Assembly: GCA_024636495.1 (NCBI GenBank)
Contig: JAGXGZ010000092.1
Coordinates: 1 to 63,399, forward strand
Reading direction: 5' to 3'
Origin: Roseobacter sp.
GTDB taxonomy: Bacteria > Pseudomonadota > Alphaproteobacteria > Rhodobacterales > Rhodobacteraceae
Length of the DNA: 63,399 bases
Shown: positions 1 through 8,732 of the stretch, piece after piece
How the letters are laid out: every line of letters begins with the position of its first letter
How positions within the stretch are numbered: the first letter of the stretch is position 1
Made by a program: the position numbers and the translations under genes
The notes under the pieces: generated by a model
Database searches by the model: none
Told to the model about the DNA's origin: nothing
Seen by the model: the letters and a program-made list of their open reading frames with translations, nothing else

Positions 1-120
1 ACCCGCAAGTCAGGAGACCTGCCAAAGTGATCACCCTGTTCAGGGCGCGAGGGGCGCTTTGGCTGCGGATACTCCGCTGTGGTGGCTTCACCGTCTGCGG
101 GGGGCATCCGTCCCTTTACT
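1..120 (+). promoter_or_regulatory. Cobalamin riboswitch, 3' part (cut by window edge)
   Basis: Bases 7-23 read AAGTCAGGAGACCTGCC, the B12 box that closes the ligand core of cobalamin riboswitches. It is followed by GC-rich hairpin-forming sequence, for example GGTG-GCTT-CACC near 80-95, before the btuB start at 173. The 5' two thirds of the aptamer lie outside the window. In the family, bound adenosylcobalamin represses expression of the downstream uptake genes. The 3' boundary is approximate. Confidence 0.85.
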
Positions 121-172
121 GACATTTTTGACGTCAAACGGACCAATCTGGCCGTTACCAAAGGGACTAAAG

Positions 173-2038
173 ATGTTTAAAACATCCCTACTTTCATCCG
201 TTGCTTTTATCGCGCTTGGCGCATCATCTGCCGCTGCTCAGGACGCGTTTGCGCTGGACGAGGTCATCATTTCTGGCGGGCTGTCACCGATTGCGGCACT
301 GTCATCGGCACGCGCGGCTTCTGTGATCACGGCGCAGGACATCGAAGATCGCGGGATCACCAATGTGGTTGATGCGCTGCGCAGCCTTCCCGGTCTTTCG
401 GTCAGCAGTTCGGGCGGCCAGTCGCAGGTCCGCATCCGTGGCGGCGAAGGCAACCACACATTGGTTCTGATCGACGGGGTCGAGGCGTCGGGCGGCGATG
501 GCGAGTATTTCTTTACCGGGCTTGAGACCGCCAATATTGAACGCATCGAAGTGTTGCGCGGCCCGCAGTCGGTCTATTACGGATCAAACGCATCTTCGGG
601 GGTGATCAACATCATCACCCGCAAAGGCAATATCGGCAAAACCTATGCCGCAACGCTGGAGGTCGGCGAAGCAACAATTGCAACCGCCTTCATGGCCTAC
701 CGTACCGAACGTGGTGGCGTGTCGCTTTCGCTGGCGCATACCAATGATCAAGGGTTTGATCAGTCGGGTGATGGCGGTGAAAAAGACGGGCTTGAGCGGA
801 CCACGGCAATCCTGAATGGCGACTATTTGTTAACCGATGATCTGCGACTGGGCTTTACCCTGCGCAAGTCTGATGAAAACTATAACTTCGACAGCAACTC
901 CTTCGTAGCAACCAATGCCCAGCAATATGTGGTCGATGACCCGACCCAGTTTGCTGATCGCGAGGAACTGACGGCACAGATATATGCCGAATATGAAATG
1001 CTGGGGGGGCGTCTGACGCACCGGCTAAGCTTTGAAAAAACCCAAAACCGTGCAAGCTCTAACGGTGCCCCCTTGGCCCGGACAGAGGCGGACATTTTCA
1101 AATACCGTCTGAGCTATGGTTTGGACGGGCGCAGCGTGGCTGAAACCGATCATCTGTTGAACTTTTTGATTGAAAACCAACGCGATACAGCCAGCAACAA
1201 TGCCGCATTCCGCCGCTCGACGCGGTCTGTAGCACTGGAGTACCGTGGTAGCTTTGACTATGGGATCGACCTTCAGGCCGGTGCGCGCTTTGATGACAAC
1301 GACGTATTTGAAGACGCAACCACATGGAACCTGGGCCTCGCTTACACCATGCCCGGAACAGCGATCAAGCTTCACACTTCGGCTGGTACGGGGATCGTAA
1401 ACCCTAGATATGGCGAACTTTTTGACAATAACGCGTTTTCCAGAGGCAACCCGAACCTGATTCCTGAAAAGAACCGAAGCTTTGACGTCGGCGTTGAGTT
1501 TCCGGTCTTTCAGGGCCGTGGCACGATTGATGTGACCTATTTTAACGAGACCCTGACAGACGAGATTGCCTACAACGGTGGCGCTGTTGCGCCTGCGCCA
1601 ACCTACCGAAACGATATCGGTGACAGCACCCGCGAAGGTATCGAGATTTCGGGTGATTTGCAGGCCTCCGACACAGTCGCTTTGCGGATGTCTTACACCT
1701 ATCTGGATGCGAAAAACCCAGATGGCAGCGTTGAAATTCGTCGCCCGCGCCATGAATTGAGCGTTGGGACAACTGTGGAAACCTTTGGGGGCCGTGGGTC
1801 TGTATCTGCAGACGTGCGGTATGTTGCGGCGAATTTTGACACGCAATTTTTTGGCGCATTCGCGACCGCCAAACTACCAGCCTACGCCACCGTCGATATC
1901 GCTGCTGATTACGAATTGAATGACGCTCTGACGCTGACGGGCCGGGTGACCAATCTGTTTGACGATGACGCGGTAAATGTCTGGGGTTATGCCAGCCGGG
2001 GTCGTGCGGCATATGTCGGTATTCGTGCGAACTTCTAA
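173..2038 (+). CDS. btuB: TonB-dependent outer-membrane receptor, BtuB-like (cobalamin)
   Basis: A 621-residue outer-membrane receptor for active uptake of B12. The reading frame is open back to 59, but the ATG at 173 gives a clean signal peptide (MFKTSLLSSVAFIALGASSAAAQ) and is preferred. A TonB-box-like stretch (DEVIISGG) follows. Next comes a plug domain at about residues 40-150, with the usual RIRGGEGNHTLVLIDGV and VLRGPQSVYYGSNASSGVINI segments. A beta-barrel ends in the aromatic C-terminus (IRANF) typical of Omp85-assembled proteins. It is the first gene of an eight-gene operon behind a cobalamin riboswitch, which is why cobalamin is preferred over heme or ferric siderophores. Substrate is inferred from the riboswitch, not from the receptor itself. 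Confidence 0.9.
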   Translation: MFKTSLLSSVAFIALGASSAAAQDAFALDEVIISGGLSPIAALSSARAASVITAQDIEDRGITNVVDALRSLPGLSVSSSGGQSQVRIRGGEGNHTLVLIDGVEASGGDGEYFFTGLETANIERIEVLRGPQSVYYGSNASSGVINIITRKGNIGKTYAATLEVGEATIATAFMAYRTERGGVSLSLAHTNDQGFDQSGDGGEKDGLERTTAILNGDYLLTDDLRLGFTLRKSDENYNFDSNSFVATNAQQYVVDDPTQFADREELTAQIYAEYEMLGGRLTHRLSFEKTQNRASSNGAPLARTEADIFKYRLSYGLDGRSVAETDHLLNFLIENQRDTASNNAAFRRSTRSVALEYRGSFDYGIDLQAGARFDDNDVFEDATTWNLGLAYTMPGTAIKLHTSAGTGIVNPRYGELFDNNAFSRGNPNLIPEKNRSFDVGVEFPVFQGRGTIDVTYFNETLTDEIAYNGGAVAPAPTYRNDIGDSTREGIEISGDLQASDTVALRMSYTYLDAKNPDGSVEIRRPRHELSVGTTVETFGGRGSVSADVRYVAANFDTQFFGAFATAKLPAYATVDIAADYELNDALTLTGRVTNLFDDDAVNVWGYASRGRAAYVGIRANF

Positions 2039-2876
2039 CTTTACCAAAGCCTTTTGGCTTGCAGGCGCGCTTATGGGGGCGCCTGCAATTTGCTTTGCCG
2101 TCGATGCGCCCAAACGCGTCGTTTCCATGAACCTTTGCACCGATCAACTGGCAATGTTGATCGGTGCAAAGGGGCAGGTGATCTCGGTGTCGCAACTTGC
2201 TAGTGATCCGCGCAGCTCTGCCATGGCTGAGCAGGCAACGGGCTATATCACCAACCATGGGCGGGCCGAAGAAATCTACCTTATGCAGCCCGATCTTGTC
2301 TTGGCAGGGACGTATACTGCACGCGCCACGGTGCGGATGCTGGAACGGTTGGGGATCAACGTCGTCACGTTTGATATCATCAACAGTCTGGAGGCGATCC
2401 CAGAGCAGATGACCCAGATGGGTCACGTTCTGGGGCAGGAGGCGACAGCCGCACGGCTGGTCGCGCAATTCAAAGCAACCCTTGCTGCCTATGAGACAGT
2501 AGCGGAAAACCGTCCCACAGCGGCGCTCTATCATGCAAATGGATATACCTCTGGTGATCGGTCCTTGGCGGGTGAAATTCTGACCATTGCCGGGTTTGAA
2601 AATGTCGCTGCATCGGCGGGCTATGCGGGCGGCGGCGTGATGCCGCTTGAGGTGCTGGCCATGGCCCAGCCGCAAGCGGTGATCCAAAGCGCTCCTTATG
2701 GCCACGGATCGCGGGCCGAAGAGATCATGAACCATCCGGTCGTCGCCGCCTTGCGCGCACATGGCGAGGCGGGTGGGCTGACCGATCACGACTGGGTGTG
2801 TGGCACACCGTTCGTCTTGCAGGCGATTGCCGATATGACAGACCTGCGGACCCGCATCGAAGGGGCGGCAGAATGA
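2013..2876 (+). CDS. btuF: Periplasmic cobalamin-binding protein, BtuF-like
   Basis: Cluster III periplasmic binding protein (BtuF/FepB/FhuD fold), about 287 residues. The frame is open from 1977. The ATG at 2013 gives a hydrophobic signal sequence ending in APAICFA, and it overlaps the btuB end by 26 bases, so translation is probably coupled. The mature part starts with the family segment PKRVVSMNLCTDQLAMLI and has the helical-backbone organisation of the group. It hands substrate to BtuCD, encoded next with an ATGA overlap (2873-2876). Assignment to B12 rests on operon context. Confidence 0.85.
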   Translation: MSVFVRTSNFTKAFWLAGALMGAPAICFAVDAPKRVVSMNLCTDQLAMLIGAKGQVISVSQLASDPRSSAMAEQATGYITNHGRAEEIYLMQPDLVLAGTYTARATVRMLERLGINVVTFDIINSLEAIPEQMTQMGHVLGQEATAARLVAQFKATLAAYETVAENRPTAALYHANGYTSGDRSLAGEILTIAGFENVAASAGYAGGGVMPLEVLAMAQPQAVIQSAPYGHGSRAEEIMNHPVVAALRAHGEAGGLTDHDWVCGTPFVLQAIADMTDLRTRIEGAAE

Positions 2877-3856
2877 GCCGCTTGGCGCTGTTTCTAAGCG
2901 CGCTTGTGGGAGTGTTGTTCATTGCAGCCCTCGTGATCGGACCTGCAGATCTGACTGTTGCCCAAAGCCTGACGGCGCTTGTGTTTGGCGGTGATGGCCC
3001 GATGACATTGGTGATGCGCGAAATCCGGTTACCGCGTGCTATTCTGGGGCTGCTGGTCGGCGGCGCGCTGGGTCTTGCGGGCGCGGCCATGCAGGGTTAT
3101 TTGCGCAACCCGCTTGCCGATCCGGGGCTGATCGGGGTGTCAGGTTCTGCGGCGCTGGGGGCCGTTTTATCGATCCAGATGGGGCTGGCGGCGGCGATGG
3201 CACTGGCGTTGCCGATGATGGCGCTTGGCGGTGCGCTTGTGGGCGTGGTGCTGGTTTTGCTGCTGGCAGGGCCACGCGGATCGTCATTGACGCTGATCCT
3301 TGCGGGGATCGCGATTTCCGCATTTGCCGGGGCGTTGACGTCGCTGGTGCTGAACTTGTCGCCCAACCCCTATGCGGCAAGCGAGATTATCTTCTGGATG
3401 ATGGGATCGCTGGCAGATCGCTCAATGGTGCATGTCTGGATCGCGCTGCCCCTGATTGTCATCGGCGCTGTGCTGCTTTCAACCTTGTCGCGGGGCCTTG
3501 ATGCGCTGACCTTGGGCGAAGATGCGGCCGAAGCGATGGGCATTAGCCTGACCCGCCTGCGCCTCACGCTGATCTTTGGCACGGCAGCGGTCGTGGGCGC
3601 CTCGACGGCTGTGGCCGGAGCAATTGGGTTCGTGGGCCTTGTGGTGCCACATCTGCTGCGCCCGTGGGTTGGCGCACGGCCGGGTGCCTTGCTGTGGGCC
3701 TCTGCGCTTGGTGGGGCGTCGATGATCCTTGCATCCGACATTCTGGTGCGCGTGGTCTTGCCTGAACGTGACCTCAAGTTGGGTGTGGTCACGGCATTGG
3801 TCGGCGCGCCGCTGTTTTTGCACCTGATCTATCGCACGCGGAGGGGGGGCACATGA
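2873..3856 (+). CDS. btuC: ABC transporter permease, BtuC/FecCD family
   Basis: Inner-membrane permease of 327 residues with about ten hydrophobic segments. It carries the FecCD signature regions, for example IRLPRAILGLLVGGALGLAG near residues 45-65 and the conserved GAIGFVGLVVPHLLR near 245-260. The start at 2873 is preferred because it overlaps the preceding stop as ATGA and removes a non-hydrophobic extension present in the longer frame from 2798. It forms the channel of the B12 importer with BtuD, which follows with a 4-base overlap. Confidence 0.9.
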   Translation: MSRLALFLSALVGVLFIAALVIGPADLTVAQSLTALVFGGDGPMTLVMREIRLPRAILGLLVGGALGLAGAAMQGYLRNPLADPGLIGVSGSAALGAVLSIQMGLAAAMALALPMMALGGALVGVVLVLLLAGPRGSSLTLILAGIAISAFAGALTSLVLNLSPNPYAASEIIFWMMGSLADRSMVHVWIALPLIVIGAVLLSTLSRGLDALTLGEDAAEAMGISLTRLRLTLIFGTAAVVGASTAVAGAIGFVGLVVPHLLRPWVGARPGALLWASALGGASMILASDILVRVVLPERDLKLGVVTALVGAPLFLHLIYRTRRGGT

Positions 3857-4611
3857 GCCTGCTTTCGCTGACCGATTTCGGGGTAAAACGCAGGGACAAG
3901 CAGATTTTGCAAGGCGTCAATCTGGACATTCAGCCCGGAGAGTTGGTCGGGTTGATCGGCCCCAACGGGGCAGGGAAGACGACGCTCATGCGGGCGGCCC
4001 TTGGGTTGATCCCGGCGCAGGGCTTCAGCTCGATGACCGCAATGCCCGCGCGCGCTAGGGGCAAGGCCGCGGCCTGGATGCCGCAATCGCGCGAAATCGC
4101 ATGGCCGGTGGATGTTGAAACCCTAATCCGGCTGGGGCGCACGCCGCATCTGGGCGCAGGTCAGAAAATGACCGATGCCGATGCCGCAGCGGTCGAACGC
4201 GCGCTGGTTCGCATGGGGCTGGAAGACTACCGCCACCGCATCGCGACGCAGCTTTCGGGTGGCGAACAGGCGCGGGTGTTGATCGCCCGTAGTCTGGCGC
4301 AAGAGGCACCTTTGTTGATGGCCGATGAGCCGACCGCTGGTCTTGATCCGGCGCATCAGATTGCCACGATGCAAAGCTTTGCGGCCCTTGCCAAAGCCGG
4401 ACAATCTGTACTGGTTTCCCTGCATGATCTAGGGCTTGCCGCACGTCATTGCACGCGCTTGGTTATGCTGCACAGCGGCGGTATTGCCGCTGACGGGGCA
4501 CCGCGCGACGTGCTGACCCCTGATCTGATCCGGGCCGCCTTTGGCATCACGGCCTACCTTCAAGAAACGCCGGATGGCATCATCTTTCAACCGCTAGAGG
4601 TTCTTTCATGA
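3853..4611 (+). CDS. btuD: ABC transporter ATPase, BtuD-like
   Basis: Cytoplasmic ATPase of 252 residues. Walker A is GPNGAGKTT near residue 36, the ABC signature is LSGGEQARVLIARSL near 134, and Walker B with catalytic Glu is LLMADEPTAGLDP near 155; the switch histidine lies in VSLHDLG near 190. It powers the BtuC permease. The start overlaps btuC (ATGA at 3853) and the end overlaps exbB (ATGA at 4608), so the operon is translationally coupled throughout. Confidence 0.92.
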   Translation: MSLLSLTDFGVKRRDKQILQGVNLDIQPGELVGLIGPNGAGKTTLMRAALGLIPAQGFSSMTAMPARARGKAAAWMPQSREIAWPVDVETLIRLGRTPHLGAGQKMTDADAAAVERALVRMGLEDYRHRIATQLSGGEQARVLIARSLAQEAPLLMADEPTAGLDPAHQIATMQSFAALAKAGQSVLVSLHDLGLAARHCTRLVMLHSGGIAADGAPRDVLTPDLIRAAFGITAYLQETPDGIIFQPLEVLS

Positions 4612-5195
4612 CCCCCCAAATGCTTGAATTTCTGAACACAGGCGGTCCTGCTCTTTGGGCGATTGCGGTGCTGTCTGTCTTGGTGCTGGCGATTGTCTTA
4701 TGGAAGCTTTGGCGGCTTGCGCTGTTGGGCGCGTGGTCAACCCGCGCGGCCGAAGCTTTGGTCGCAGGGCAGCCTGCCACGCCAAAAGGCCTGCGCGCCC
4801 GCTTTGCTGCCGATGTCATTGCAACGCGGCATCTGCCCGATGCGGTGGCGCGCGAAGAGGTGATGCGTCTTGGGGCACGCGTGCTGACGCAATTGCGCAC
4901 CGGGTTGCGCCCGCTTGAGCTGATCGTGACAATTGCGCCGTTGATCGGTCTGTTGGGAACTGTTCTGGGCATGATCGAGGCGTTCCAAGCCCTTGAAACC
5001 ACGGGCGGGCAAGCCGATCCCGCAATCCTTGCCGGCGGTATCTGGGAGGCGCTTTTGACGACCGCGGCAGGCATGGGCGTTGCAATTCCCGCCGCCGTGG
5101 CACTTAGCTGGTTCGAGGCCATCGCTGAGCGTGTACAAACCGATCTGGAAGACCTCGCGACCCGTCTCTTTATCCAAGCGCGTCCGGCGAACTGA
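4608..5195 (+). CDS. exbB: ExbB/TolQ/MotA-family proton channel protein
   Basis: Inner-membrane protein of 195 residues with three hydrophobic segments, at about residues 13-33, 100-125 and 140-165. The segment APLIGLLGTVLGMIEAFQAL is the MotA/TolQ/ExbB signature. With ExbD it forms the proton-driven motor that energises TonB. It lies directly in the B12 operon between btuD and exbD, with overlaps of 4 and 1 bases, so it probably serves BtuB. The N-terminus is shorter than in ExbB proteins that carry a periplasmic extension. Confidence 0.9.
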   Translation: MTPQMLEFLNTGGPALWAIAVLSVLVLAIVLWKLWRLALLGAWSTRAAEALVAGQPATPKGLRARFAADVIATRHLPDAVAREEVMRLGARVLTQLRTGLRPLELIVTIAPLIGLLGTVLGMIEAFQALETTGGQADPAILAGGIWEALLTTAAGMGVAIPAAVALSWFEAIAERVQTDLEDLATRLFIQARPAN

Positions 5196-5572
5196 TGTTT
5201 GCCTTCGCCCCGCCACGCCGAAGCCGCAGGCCAAGCCTAACGCCGATGATCGACGTGGTGTTTTTGCTGCTGGTGTTTTTTATGCTGGCCTCGCAGTTTG
5301 GCAAAGATACAAGCGTGCGCTTGTCAGGGGCCGGTGCGGGGGCGACTTATTCCGGCCCGCCTCGATTGATCGAAATTGCACCCGATGTCGTGCGGCTGAA
5401 CGGCACGGGCATTGCGCTTGAAGGGTTGCAATCCGCGTTGACCCCTTTGACACAAAACGTGTCTGACACGATTATTCTGCGCGGGGCCGACGGGGCCAGC
5501 TTGCAACGGTTGCTGGATGTCGCGCAAATCCTGCAGGCATCTGGGTTCAGTAATCTGGTCGTGGTGGAGTAG
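5195..5572 (+). CDS. exbD: ExbD/TolR-family protein (first copy)
   Basis: A 125-residue protein with a short cytoplasmic N-terminus rich in arginine and one transmembrane helix (VVFLLLVFFMLAS, about residues 18-36). The helix is preceded by PMIDVVF, which carries the essential Asp of the proton path. A periplasmic domain follows. ATG overlaps the exbB stop by one base. This is the copy with the canonical membrane Asp. Confidence 0.9.
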   Translation: MFAFAPPRRSRRPSLTPMIDVVFLLLVFFMLASQFGKDTSVRLSGAGAGATYSGPPRLIEIAPDVVRLNGTGIALEGLQSALTPLTQNVSDTIILRGADGASLQRLLDVAQILQASGFSNLVVVE

Positions 5573-5576
5573 GGCA

Positions 5577-5957
5577 ATGAAGTTCGCATCCCCCCGCCGT
5601 CGCTACCCTGCTGAATCAATTGTGCCGATGATCAATGTGGTCTTCTTGTTGCTGATATTTTTCATGATGTCGGCGACGATCACCCCGCCCGCACCCTTCG
5701 ATCTGACGCTACCGGAAACTGAAACCGAAGCGGAATTGGCAGGCGATAAAACGCTGTACCTGTCGGGGCAGGGTCAGGTTTCATTTGGCGGTGCCTTGGA
5801 CGAGGCGGCTTGGGCGCTGCTTGACAAGGCAGAAGAAAACGGCCCGCTCACGTTGCGCACCGATGCCACGCTTGAAGCAAGAACCTTGGCGCAAGTGCTG
5901 GCGCGTCTGTCTTCGATGGGGCGTGCGAATGTCGAACTCGTGGTGCGCGCGCCATGA
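5577..5957 (+). CDS. exbD: ExbD/TolR-family protein (second copy), membrane Asp replaced
   Basis: A 126-residue paralogue of the preceding gene, 4 bases downstream. The longer frame from 5517 would overlap exbD1, so the ATG at 5577 is used. It has the same layout: basic N-terminus, one transmembrane helix and a small periplasmic domain. Where ExbD has PMIDVVF this copy reads PMINVVF, so the proton-carrying Asp is Asn. It may therefore act as a structural partner in a mixed ExbD1-ExbD2 dimer rather than as an independent proton carrier; that is inference. Confidence 0.88.
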   Translation: MKFASPRRRYPAESIVPMINVVFLLLIFFMMSATITPPAPFDLTLPETETEAELAGDKTLYLSGQGQVSFGGALDEAAWALLDKAEENGPLTLRTDATLEARTLAQVLARLSSMGRANVELVVRAP

Positions 5958-6799
5958 GACAGATCATCGAATTCTCAATGTTTCTGGCGGGGGCCACGGT
6001 GCTGCATCTGGCGGTTGGTTATGTTGCGCCCTCTGGGACGCAAGCAGGGGCAGGCGCAGGCGGTGATGCGCCCGTGACTTTGGCCGCTGCGAATGTTGGC
6101 CTGCAAGACATGATCGCAGAGTGGGACCAGCCAGTTGAGGTTGTTCAGCAGGTTGCCCAGCCTGTACCGGACGCGCCCGAAATGGCACCGGCTTTCATGC
6201 CAAACCCAGATCGTGCTGTCCCTGAGCGCCCCGCATTCCAACGCCCGCTGGCAGGCGACGCGCCGTCCTTGCCGGAAATTGATCAAACCACGGCCCCCAA
6301 GCCGAAACTTGCAGAGCACCGCCCAAAGCTGCGACCTGCGGCCAAAACTGCGGTAAAGGCAAAACCCTTGCAGGCCAAACAAACCCCTGCTGCAAAGCCT
6401 GAACAAAAGAAATCTGCATCCGCGACATCCCCACAAAAGGCGGCGGGTGCAGGGACCCGGAAGCCAACCAAGGGCGCGGGAACAGGGGCTGCGCCGAAAG
6501 CCAAGGCAAGCGGAAATTCCCAGAACCTCATGGCATCCTGGGGTGGCCAAATCCGCAGCAGCATCGAGCGGCGCAAACGCTATCCTTCGGGGACGCGGGC
6601 CAGTGGCACCGTGATGTTGGCGATTTCCGTACATGCGCGCGGTGCAATTGTCGGGGTGTCGGTGATCCAGTCTTCGGGCGTGCCGCAACTCGACCGTGCC
6701 GCGATGTCAGCCGTGAAATCCGCCCGCATTGCCGCAGCGCCCAAGGGGCTGGGTGCAGGGGTTCACAAGTTTACCATCCCGATGAAATTCGCCCCTTAG
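5954..6799 (+). CDS. tonB: TonB energy transducer
   Basis: Protein of 281 residues with an N-terminal membrane anchor (about residues 5-25). A long Pro/Ala/Lys-rich spacer spans about 60-195 and crosses the periplasm. The C-terminal TonB domain (about 205-281) contains IERRKRYP, GTVMLAISV and a final FTIPMKFAP. It overlaps exbD2 as ATGA and closes the operon. A dedicated TonB suggests that this B12 system does not depend on a global TonB. Confidence 0.9.
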   Translation: MRQIIEFSMFLAGATVLHLAVGYVAPSGTQAGAGAGGDAPVTLAAANVGLQDMIAEWDQPVEVVQQVAQPVPDAPEMAPAFMPNPDRAVPERPAFQRPLAGDAPSLPEIDQTTAPKPKLAEHRPKLRPAAKTAVKAKPLQAKQTPAAKPEQKKSASATSPQKAAGAGTRKPTKGAGTGAAPKAKASGNSQNLMASWGGQIRSSIERRKRYPSGTRASGTVMLAISVHARGAIVGVSVIQSSGVPQLDRAAMSAVKSARIAAAPKGLGAGVHKFTIPMKFAP

Positions 6800-6815
6800 G
6801 CATTTGGAACAGGCG

Positions 6816-7370
6816 CTACTCCAAAGTGGCGCGATCAACGGCTATCAGCCCAAGCGACCGCGCGGTTGCTAATGCCAAAACCGGACTATCAGGACCGCCC
6901 GTGGTGGTCTGATAGGTGCGCATTGCCTTGCGCGTAGATGCATCAAACAGGCCAGAGACCGCTCCATCATACTCTCCGCGTGCTGCCAATGCGCGTTGCA
7001 ATGTGGCGATAAACTCGGGCGTCAACTGATCCGCACAGGGTGTTTCAAACCAGTTGTCTTTGCGCGGTGTGACAATTTTCTGGCGAGTCTCGGTGCGGTA
7101 GATCGGCAGGGCCTGTATCTCTCCGGTCGTGCTGATTTGCGCGGGCTGCACCTGCACCTGTTCGGTCACAGTCTCGATCACGGCGGGCGACACGGTGCGC
7201 CCCCAGCACGTTCCAGGCGCTGCACCGGCGGGCCCTTGGGTTGTGGCCTCGCGGACACCGGGTTCGGGCGGTGCGTCACCAACCGAAGCGATATCGCAGC
7301 CCCACAAAGCTGCAAGGGCAAGCAATACCGCGCTGGCCTTAGTTAATCCTGATTGATTTTTGAACTGCAC
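6816..7370 (-). CDS. Putative lipoprotein with peptidoglycan-binding-like C-terminus
   Basis: About 184 residues. The frame is open from 7448, but a GTG at 7370 is preceded by AAAGGCG at good spacing and gives a compact lipoprotein-type leader ending in LAALWGC. The lipobox is imperfect (Trp at -2). The C-terminal third resembles PG-binding domain 1: LQRALAARGEYDGAVSGLFD, then a TRKAMRTYQ segment. Likely anchored to a membrane and contacting cell wall. It converges with tonB, 16 bases away. Function beyond this is unknown. Confidence 0.65.
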   Translation of the reverse strand: MQFKNQSGLTKASAVLLALAALWGCDIASVGDAPPEPGVREATTQGPAGAAPGTCWGRTVSPAVIETVTEQVQVQPAQISTTGEIQALPIYRTETRQKIVTPRKDNWFETPCADQLTPEFIATLQRALAARGEYDGAVSGLFDASTRKAMRTYQTTTGGPDSPVLALATARSLGLIAVDRATLE

Positions 7371-7534
7371 GCGACGCCTTTTGCGGTCTCTTGTTTCGCA
7401 ATACCCTAGCCCGCTTTTTACGCGCTGCCTAGACGAATGCCCTGCCAAGGTTCGGTTTGGACAAGACCTGCGTCATCAGGGTCGCAAAAGGGGCTGGCGA
7501 AGGGGCGCAGGCCTGTCTACACATAGGTCGATAA

Positions 7535-7878
<344 letters not shown>

Positions 7879-7879
<1 letters not shown>

Positions 7880-8661
7880 TGCAGGCCGGGGCGCGGCGTC
7901 TGCCGGTGCACCTGATCAAACGAATGACGCGCCGCGCATTGCCAATGGTGTGCGCGGGGCTGATCGCGCTGGCCCCCGGAATGCTGGCGGCTCAGACTGT
8001 CGTCTCAGCGCGCTATGGCGATGCGACAACGCGCTACGACCACGGTGTGTTGGGCGATGCCGTTGAGTGGGGTACGCTTGAGCTTGTCCTGAGCGACGGG
8101 GTGAAACGCCGGTTTATTCTGCCTGATACGCTTGTGTTCGAGGACACCGCCCCTCGGTTGGCTGACCTTGATGCAGACGGATCACCGGAAGTGATCGTGG
8201 TAGAAAGCAGCCTTAGTCTGGGTGCCCGCTTGGTGGTCTACGGGCCACAGGGCAGGCTGGCCATGACGGAACACATCGGCCGCAAAAACCGCTGGCTCGC
8301 CCCGGTGGGTGCCGCCGATTTCACCGGTGATGGCAGATCAGAGATTGCAATGGTCATCACCCCCCATCTTGCAGGCAGGCTGGTACTTTTGGCCTATGAC
8401 GGATCATCACTCACAGAAATCGCCACAACCGAGGGGCTGACCAACCACCGCATTGGCGATCCGGATATTGCTGGTGGCATACGCGTCTGTGACGCTGCCC
8501 CCGAAATTATTCTGGCCCAAATGCCTTGGTCACGCTCTGGCAGCTCAGCCATGGTCGCGGTCCACTATTCCGCTGGCAAACTCGAAATGGCACCCTTTGC
8601 CGCCCCCTTTACCCCGGAAAATGTCGCTCTGGCCCTAAGCTGCACCATAGCGCCTTCCTAA
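7879..8661 (+). CDS. Secreted FG-GAP/VCBS-repeat protein
   Basis: A 260-residue exported protein. The signal sequence ends near GMLAAQ (about residue 38); an internal ATG at 7924 could be the true start, removing a basic extension. Two FG-GAP-like repeats are visible, LADLDADGSPEVIVVESS near 95 and GAADFTGDGRSEIAMVI near 145. Their D-x-D-x-D/G calcium-loop pattern is typical of seven-bladed propellers. It follows the ferredoxin gene with a 1-base overlap. Function unknown; the fold suggests a periplasmic binding or scaffold role. Confidence 0.75.
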
Positions 8662-8702
8662 AGCCTGCCTGCATATTCCAAATGGACTAAAATCCTGGGG
8701 GT

Positions 8703-8720
8703 CCGGGGGCTAGCCCCCGG
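8703..8720. terminator. Palindrome between convergent genes
   Basis: CCGGGGGC-TA-GCCCCCGG is a perfect 8-base inverted repeat between the ends of the FG-GAP gene and purD. There is no U tract on either side, so it may be a bidirectional or Rho-aided terminator, or a dispersed extragenic palindrome. Confidence 0.45.
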
Positions 8721-8732
8721 TCCGGTGTTGGC

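Noticed and set aside
173..2038. BtuB-like receptor as a heme or siderophore receptor
   Set aside because: The B12 box directly upstream and BtuF/C/D order fit cobalamin better; no heme-handling gene is present.
1542..2789. 415-codon reverse frame across btuB and btuF
   Set aside because: Low-complexity His/Arg-rich translation and it lies opposite two recognised genes.
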